Shown: positions 5,834 through 8,651 of the stretch, piece after piece | Layout: every line of letters starts with the position of its first letter | Numbering within the stretch: the first letter of the stretch is position 1 | Origin: Clostridia bacterium | GTDB taxonomy: Bacteria > Bacillota > Clostridia > Oscillospirales > Acutalibacteraceae | NCBI GenBank assembly: GCA_900755895.1 | Contig: CAAEIG010000114.1 | Span: 1 to 8,651, forward strand | Direction: 5' to 3' | Length of the DNA: 8,651 nucleotides | Program-made: the position numbers and the translations under genes | Notes under the pieces: model-generated | What the model saw: only the letters and a program-made list of their open reading frames with translations | What the model was told of the DNA's origin: nothing | Databases searched by the model: none

Positions 5834-6484
5834 ATGTACAAAGAGATGGATCGGAAAGATGTGGTGAGGAATCAAATCGTTCTTGCGGCGAAGAACTATT
5901 CGGAGCAGTTGTCCTCGCAGATATTCCTGTATGTATTTGGCAACCAATATATCGAAGTTATGTTCCGTACAAGCGACTTCCTACATCTAACCGGGATAGG
6001 GACCAAACTGTATTCCAAGAAGTTTTTCATGCTGGCAAAACAGGGGAAAATCGTCAATGACCAACTGTTTTTTGCACCAAAGTACCCGTTCAAAGCGGTA
6101 ATGAAAAAGCTCGAATGCCTCGTTAGGCTCCCGGAACTAACCACCGAGGATGTCATTATCTTGTTGGATATGCAGACAGAAACGGTGACCTACAAAATCG
6201 GGCTTTCTAACCTAGAATTTTCAATTGGGATGTACGAAAAGGACGGCTTTTATTCGCCACAGTCACTACGGGGGAAAGGCAAGCCTATCGAGAATAGCCT
6301 CGGCGGAGAGGTAGTCGATTTCATCTTCGCCAGGGAGAACGGCGAACATAAATATACGAGATGTACCTTCCAGGACCCAGCAAAGGAGATCCCTGCAGCA
6401 GTCCTGCCGCTGTTGGACCCGGCACTGATGGACCCCCTCTCTCCTGCCCCGCCGCCATCCGATCCGCAGCCAAAAATCCCTTGA
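5834..6484 (+). CDS. PBECR4-like domain protein (barnase-EndoU-colicin-RelE nuclease superfamily, tentative)
   Basis: The 216-residue protein starts at 5834, chosen because GGAGG at 5821-5825 is 8 nt upstream. In-frame ATGs at 5735 and 5819 lie in the terminator region or lack a site. Residues about 28-100 carry FLYVFGNQYIEVMF, then DFLHLTGI (49-55), KKFF (62-65), FF(79-80) and KKLECLVRLPEL (91-102). This is the pattern I associate with PBECR4, a predicted nuclease-fold domain common in phage and mobile-element proteins. SPQSLRGKGK (141-150) and EHKYTRCTF follow, with a Pro-rich tail (191-216). There is no signal peptide. Its only visible promoter is that of ncRNA 1, and its stop codon overlaps the -35 box of ncRNA 2. 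A nuclease or toxin role is an inference from the fold family. Confidence 0.6.
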   Translation: MYKEMDRKDVVRNQIVLAAKNYSEQLSSQIFLYVFGNQYIEVMFRTSDFLHLTGIGTKLYSKKFFMLAKQGKIVNDQLFFAPKYPFKAVMKKLECLVRLPELTTEDVIILLDMQTETVTYKIGLSNLEFSIGMYEKDGFYSPQSLRGKGKPIENSLGGEVVDFIFARENGEHKYTRCTFQDPAKEIPAAVLPLLDPALMDPLSPAPPPSDPQPKIP

Positions 6485-6510
6485 CAATGGCCCCTTCGTT
6501 GGGCTATCAT
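6481..6510 (+). promoter_or_regulatory. Promoter of structured ncRNA copy 2
   Basis: TTGACA at 6481-6486, an 18-bp spacer, then TATCAT at 6505-6510. The -35 overlaps the stop codon of the PBECR4-like gene. The layout is the same as for copy 1. Confidence 0.72.
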
Positions 6511-6516
6511 CATAGT

Positions 6517-6777
6517 GCAGTTGGGTAAGTCCAGTTGCACAAACCGAGAGGTTTCGGTGTGAGGGCACCGCAAAAAGTTGAGCTGGATATGGGACAGGGT
6601 AACCACCCATGGCTCACGGCGTCATCAGGGCGCCAAGCCCGGCGACTGGGAGCAAAGTCGCGGTCCATATGGGGGACCCAACGATTCCCATAGGTATTGA
6701 GCGTTGGCAGAACGCAACGGCTGACAACCAGCAGAAAACTCTCAGCAGGGCGGCTTTTTGCCGCCCTGTTTCTTTTT
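6517..6777 (+). ncRNA. Structured non-coding RNA, copy 2, ending in an intrinsic terminator
   Basis: This is a homologue of 5512-5812, about 260 nt. The most conserved blocks are CGGUGUGAGGGCACCGCAAA at 6555-6574, ACAGGGUAAC near 6594, and GACUGGGAG near 6645. Further helices are GGCGUC/GGCGCC with loop AUCAG (copy 1: GGCGCU/AGUGCC) and GCGUU/AACGC near 6704-6718 (copy 1: GGUGCU/GGCAUC). The 5' part differs between copies. No gene follows its terminator closely, unlike copy 1, which suggests the RNA can act on its own. Confidence 0.75.
6747..6777 (+). terminator. Intrinsic terminator of ncRNA 2
   Basis: AGGGCGGC, loop TTTTT, GCCGCCCT: an exact 8-bp stem followed by GTTTCTTTTT. Confidence 0.9.
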
Positions 6778-6868
6778 CCATCCTCCCTATGCCAGAGCCC
6801 CACTCCCCCATAGCTCCAGCCCTGCTTTTTTGGAAAGAATGCGAATATAGACAGAGACAAGAACAAAC
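6778..6868. other. Intergenic stretch; no gene seen
   Basis: Nothing with a ribosome site or homology is visible between the ncRNA 2 terminator and the next terminator. Confidence 0.5.
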
Positions 6869-6914
6869 GGCTCCCCTGCCTGGGACTTTGGGCAGAGGGG
6901 CCGCTTTGTTGTTT
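6869..6914 (+). terminator. Second intrinsic terminator left of element A
   Basis: A 12-nt stem (6869-6880 with 6891-6902, one C-A mismatch and one G-U pair) is followed by GCTTTGTTGTTT. It may catch read-through from ncRNA 2 or be the remnant of a lost gene. Confidence 0.6.
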
Positions 6915-6930
6915 AGGGAAGGTTTCTGTC

Positions 6931-7121
6931 AGGGTCTTTTTTAACGAAGAAAAGAGGCTGGGAATTTTGTTTTTGCCCAAGGACCGTGGCGCGGGCTGTA
7001 GTACAAAACAATGGGACCTCACGGACCCCACATCGGTTCCCAACGAGGGAACCGGCTGAGGCGAGAGCCTCCGGCAAACGAAACAAACCCCGGCAGCTTT
7101 CTTTGTTAGACAAGACTCCCT
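6931..7121. mobile_element. MITE-like element A, about 190 bp, gene-less
   Basis: The left end reads AGGGTCTTTTTTAACGAAGA. The right end on the minus strand begins AGGGAGTCTTGTCTAACAAA. The similarity of the two ends extends for about 45 nt through GGCTG.G and TTTGTTT. The middle holds CGGTTCCC-AAC-GAGGGAACCG and GAGGCGAGAGCCTC hairpins, and CCTCACGG...CCCC, which match the right half of element B. There is no coding frame with a ribosome site. This copy shows what element B looks like without its cargo. Confidence 0.65.
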
Positions 7122-7235
7122 GCCCACCTCTCTCCAGCTGTCTCCGCTGTCTCTGAATGAGTTCCAGCAATCGCGCATACTATCGTTTCAGCCAACAATT
7201 TGGAGAAAGCAAAAACAGAAGGAGGCATCGAACAT
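7122..7235. other. Upstream region of the tandem GFRP genes
   Basis: The only clear signal is the Shine-Dalgarno AGAAGGAGG at 7217-7225. No convincing -35/-10 pair is seen. TACTAT near 7178 could be a -10 box without a good -35. Element A ends directly upstream and may have changed the original promoter. Confidence 0.4.
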
Positions 7236-7961
7236 ATGGCCAATATCATCAGGCTCGGCAGCCTGTACCTGTGCGGCAACCCTGTCTCTGTGGAAGACGA
7301 CTATCTCAGCCGCCCCAATTGGTCCATCGAGATCGGCGAAACGGTCCCCGGCAAGGAGATCAGCTGGGTGGCGGTGAATGGTATCTTCATCGCCGACCGC
7401 TGCATTCTTCGAGATATTAGTTGGAACAACCTATGCGTCCAATGCCTGGTGTTCGGCAAAGAAATCACCATCGGCGGGTTTCACTACGACCTTCGCCTGC
7501 CCCTGGTTGGAGCAAAAGAGGGCGAGCCGAACGAGTGGGACAGCGCCCTGGATGCAGTCGGCGAAGACGACAGCATCTGGCATTGGAAAAACACCCATTT
7601 CTGGGGCCAGGACATCGCAGAAGAAACGCAGTACCGGGCGAACCGCGGGTGCGATTCGGCCCGCAAATGGGGCTTCTGTCATGCTCAGCTTCGAGACGAG
7701 CGCCTTGGTTTCCGCCCTGTTCTGGACCCAATGGACATGGTCCATCTGGACGAAGTCCGGATCGGCGAGCAGCTGAGGATCTGGGGTGGGCAGAACATCG
7801 TATCCGGCCGCCTGGAGGAGATCAACGACTATGAGGTAGTCCTCTCCGGCGGGGATGGCGCCCTGGATAGCAGCTTCGGCATCCGGCTCAATGACGGAAG
7901 TATCGTCGTGGAGCGAAGCGTCATCGTGGGAGTCCAAACAAAACAGAAGGAGGAAACATGA
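7236..7961 (+). CDS. GFRP-motif protein, probable C-type-lectin fold, paralogue 1
   Basis: The protein has 241 residues from the ATG at 7236, preferred over 7200 because AGAAGGAGG lies 10 nt upstream. It begins MANIIRLGSLYLCGNPVSV, and ISWVAVNGIFIADRCIL follows. The central part has NEWDSALDAVGEDDSIWHW, FWGQ, RGCDSAR and GFRPVL, the set of motifs found in C-type-lectin-fold proteins of gut Firmicutes, including targets of diversity-generating retroelements. Those usually end soon after GFRP. This one continues for about 80 residues with WGGQNIVSGRLEEINDYEVV, an extra beta-rich part. No signal peptide or membrane segment is visible. The next gene starts 1 nt after the stop codon, so they form an operon. 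No reverse transcriptase or template repeat is in the window. Ligand and role are unknown. Confidence 0.65.
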   Translation: MANIIRLGSLYLCGNPVSVEDDYLSRPNWSIEIGETVPGKEISWVAVNGIFIADRCILRDISWNNLCVQCLVFGKEITIGGFHYDLRLPLVGAKEGEPNEWDSALDAVGEDDSIWHWKNTHFWGQDIAEETQYRANRGCDSARKWGFCHAQLRDERLGFRPVLDPMDMVHLDEVRIGEQLRIWGGQNIVSGRLEEINDYEVVLSGGDGALDSSFGIRLNDGSIVVERSVIVGVQTKQKEET

Positions 7962-7962
7962 T

Positions 7963-8651
7963 ATGGCAAACATCATTGGAATGGGCAGTCTCTATCTGGA
8001 TGGTTGCCCAGCAGAAATCGGCTCTAAGTACAACCCCGGCCAGGCTATCAGCATCGGCGAAACCGCTCAAGGCAAAGAAATCCATTGGGTGGTGGTGAAC
8101 GACATGCTGATCGCCGACCGCTGCATCCTTACCGAGGTCAGCTGGGATGACCTAGACGCCCAGAGTCTGGTGTTCGGCAAAGGGGTCTCCATCGGCGGTT
8201 TTAGCTTCACGGCAAGACTGCTCCAAGTGGGGACAAAAGAAGACGCTCCTAACGAATGGGATTCCGCCCTCGATACCGTTGGAGAAGACAACTCCCTCTG
8301 GCATTGGGAAGATATGTTTTTCTGGGGACAGGAGGCCGCAACGGGGACAGCGTCTTCTCGTGCGCGCCGTGGGTACTATTCGGCCCGCTACTACACTTAC
8401 AATTCGTCGTCCAGTCGGACTGTGCTTGTCGGTTTCCGCCCTGCCTTGGTCCCTCTGGCCTCCGACACCCTGTGGCCTTCTTCGAAGGCCATGTGGTGGC
8501 TTTCGGAGAAAGTCATGTGGGACGACGCCCACCTCGATGAAAAACTAATGCTTTGGGGCGGCCAGAATATCATCTTCGGCCGCCTGGAGGAACTCACTGA
8601 CTACGAGGTGATTCTCTCCGACCGGGGAGGCGCGATGTCCAACGACTTCGG
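7963..8651 (+). CDS. GFRP-motif protein, paralogue 2, with in-frame repeat insertion (3' end outside window)
   Basis: The frame is open for 229 codons to the window edge. It starts MANIIGMGSLYLDGCPAEIG and keeps IADRCIL, LVFGK, NEWDSALDTVGED, WHW, FWGQ, RGYYSAR, GFRPAL and LWGGQNIIFGRLEELTDYEV from paralogue 1. The leader ACAGAAGGAGG is also the same, so the ribosome site was duplicated with the gene. Between SAR and GFRP, 13 of the 14 residues differ from paralogue 1, here a Tyr/Ser-rich YYTYNSSSSRTVLV. After GFRP it has 16 residues more than paralogue 1, including LWPSSKAMWWLSEKVMW, encoded by a palindromic repeat (8471-8520). The frame stays open through the insertion. Confidence 0.65.
   Translation, partial: MANIIGMGSLYLDGCPAEIGSKYNPGQAISIGETAQGKEIHWVVVNDMLIADRCILTEVSWDDLDAQSLVFGKGVSIGGFSFTARLLQVGTKEDAPNEWDSALDTVGEDNSLWHWEDMFFWGQEAATGTASSRARRGYYSARYYTYNSSSSRTVLVGFRPALVPLASDTLWPSSKAMWWLSEKVMWDDAHLDEKLMLWGGQNIIFGRLEELTDYEVILSDRGGAMSNDF
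8471..8520. repeat. Two-hairpin palindromic repeat, copy 2 (inside a coding frame)
   Basis: TGTG, then a GGCCTTC-TTC-GAAGGCC hairpin, ATGTGG, a CTTTC-GGA-GAAAG hairpin, then TCATGTGG. The architecture is the same as at 4048-4100, and it adds coding sequence in frame to paralogue 2. Confidence 0.6.

Noticed and set aside
6510..7178. 222-codon minus-strand open frame
   Set aside because: It runs antisense through ncRNA 2, two terminators and element A, which is incompatible with a real gene.
7431..8532. Minus-strand open frames opposite the GFRP genes
   Set aside because: They are shadows of the two conserved paralogues; the shared Shine-Dalgarno and motifs are on the plus strand.
7236..8651. 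Active diversity-generating retroelement
   Set aside because: No reverse transcriptase, Avd gene or template repeat is in the window, and the paralogue differences are not adenine-limited. Kept only as a possibility for the wider locus.
1..8651. CRISPR array or tRNA genes
   Set aside because: No regularly spaced direct repeats and no tRNA cloverleaf or TTCGAATC-type T-loop in context were seen.

Overview
The window looks like a gut-type Clostridia chromosome, probably Oscillospiraceae or a close relative. The evidence is strong Gram-positive Shine-Dalgarno sites, an S-layer-homology plus CAP secreted protein, a Cna_B-repeat surface protein, sigma-A style promoters and GC-moderate codon use. 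The lineage is inferred; no rRNA or marker gene is present. Several real genes run off an edge or are very short.

Left part (1-3975), minus strand, two cell-surface units. The first starts at a 27-codon peptide (2271-2188). Its stop codon touches the Shine-Dalgarno of a large secreted adhesin (2169 to beyond position 1) with a signal peptide, a probable N-terminal thioester domain and at least five Cna_B/SpaA-like repeats. The second is a monocistronic SLH-CAP protein (3861-2596) with its own terminator.

Middle part (3976-5290), a cluster of inverted-repeat mobile elements. Three copies of one MITE-like family share a terminal repeat of the form GGGTCTTTTTTAACG(A/G)AGAAAAG: element C (3976-4343), element B (4405-5287) and element A further right (6931-7121). 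Element B carries a complete RelB/RelE-type toxin-antitoxin operon between its two half-elements. Its right end lies across the 3' end of a small hydrophobic peptide gene resembling TxpA/holin-like type I toxins.

Central right (5476-6777), two homologous structured non-coding RNAs of about 260-300 nt. Each has its own promoter and intrinsic terminator. They flank a PBECR4-like (nuclease-superfamily) gene. Comparing the two copies shows compensatory base changes in several helices, so the structure is conserved. The terminator of the first RNA ends 8 nt before the Shine-Dalgarno of the PBECR4-like gene, so that gene seems to depend on read-through of the RNA. This is the best candidate for an undescribed system.

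Right end (7236-8651), two tandem paralogues of a protein with the NEWD...WHW...RG..SAR...GFRP signature of C-type-lectin-fold proteins such as those diversified by diversity-generating retroelements. Each has a near-identical ribosome-binding leader. Between the conserved SAR and GFRP motifs lies a 14-residue segment that is almost wholly different. The second copy also carries an in-frame insertion made by a palindromic repeat that is also found inside element C.
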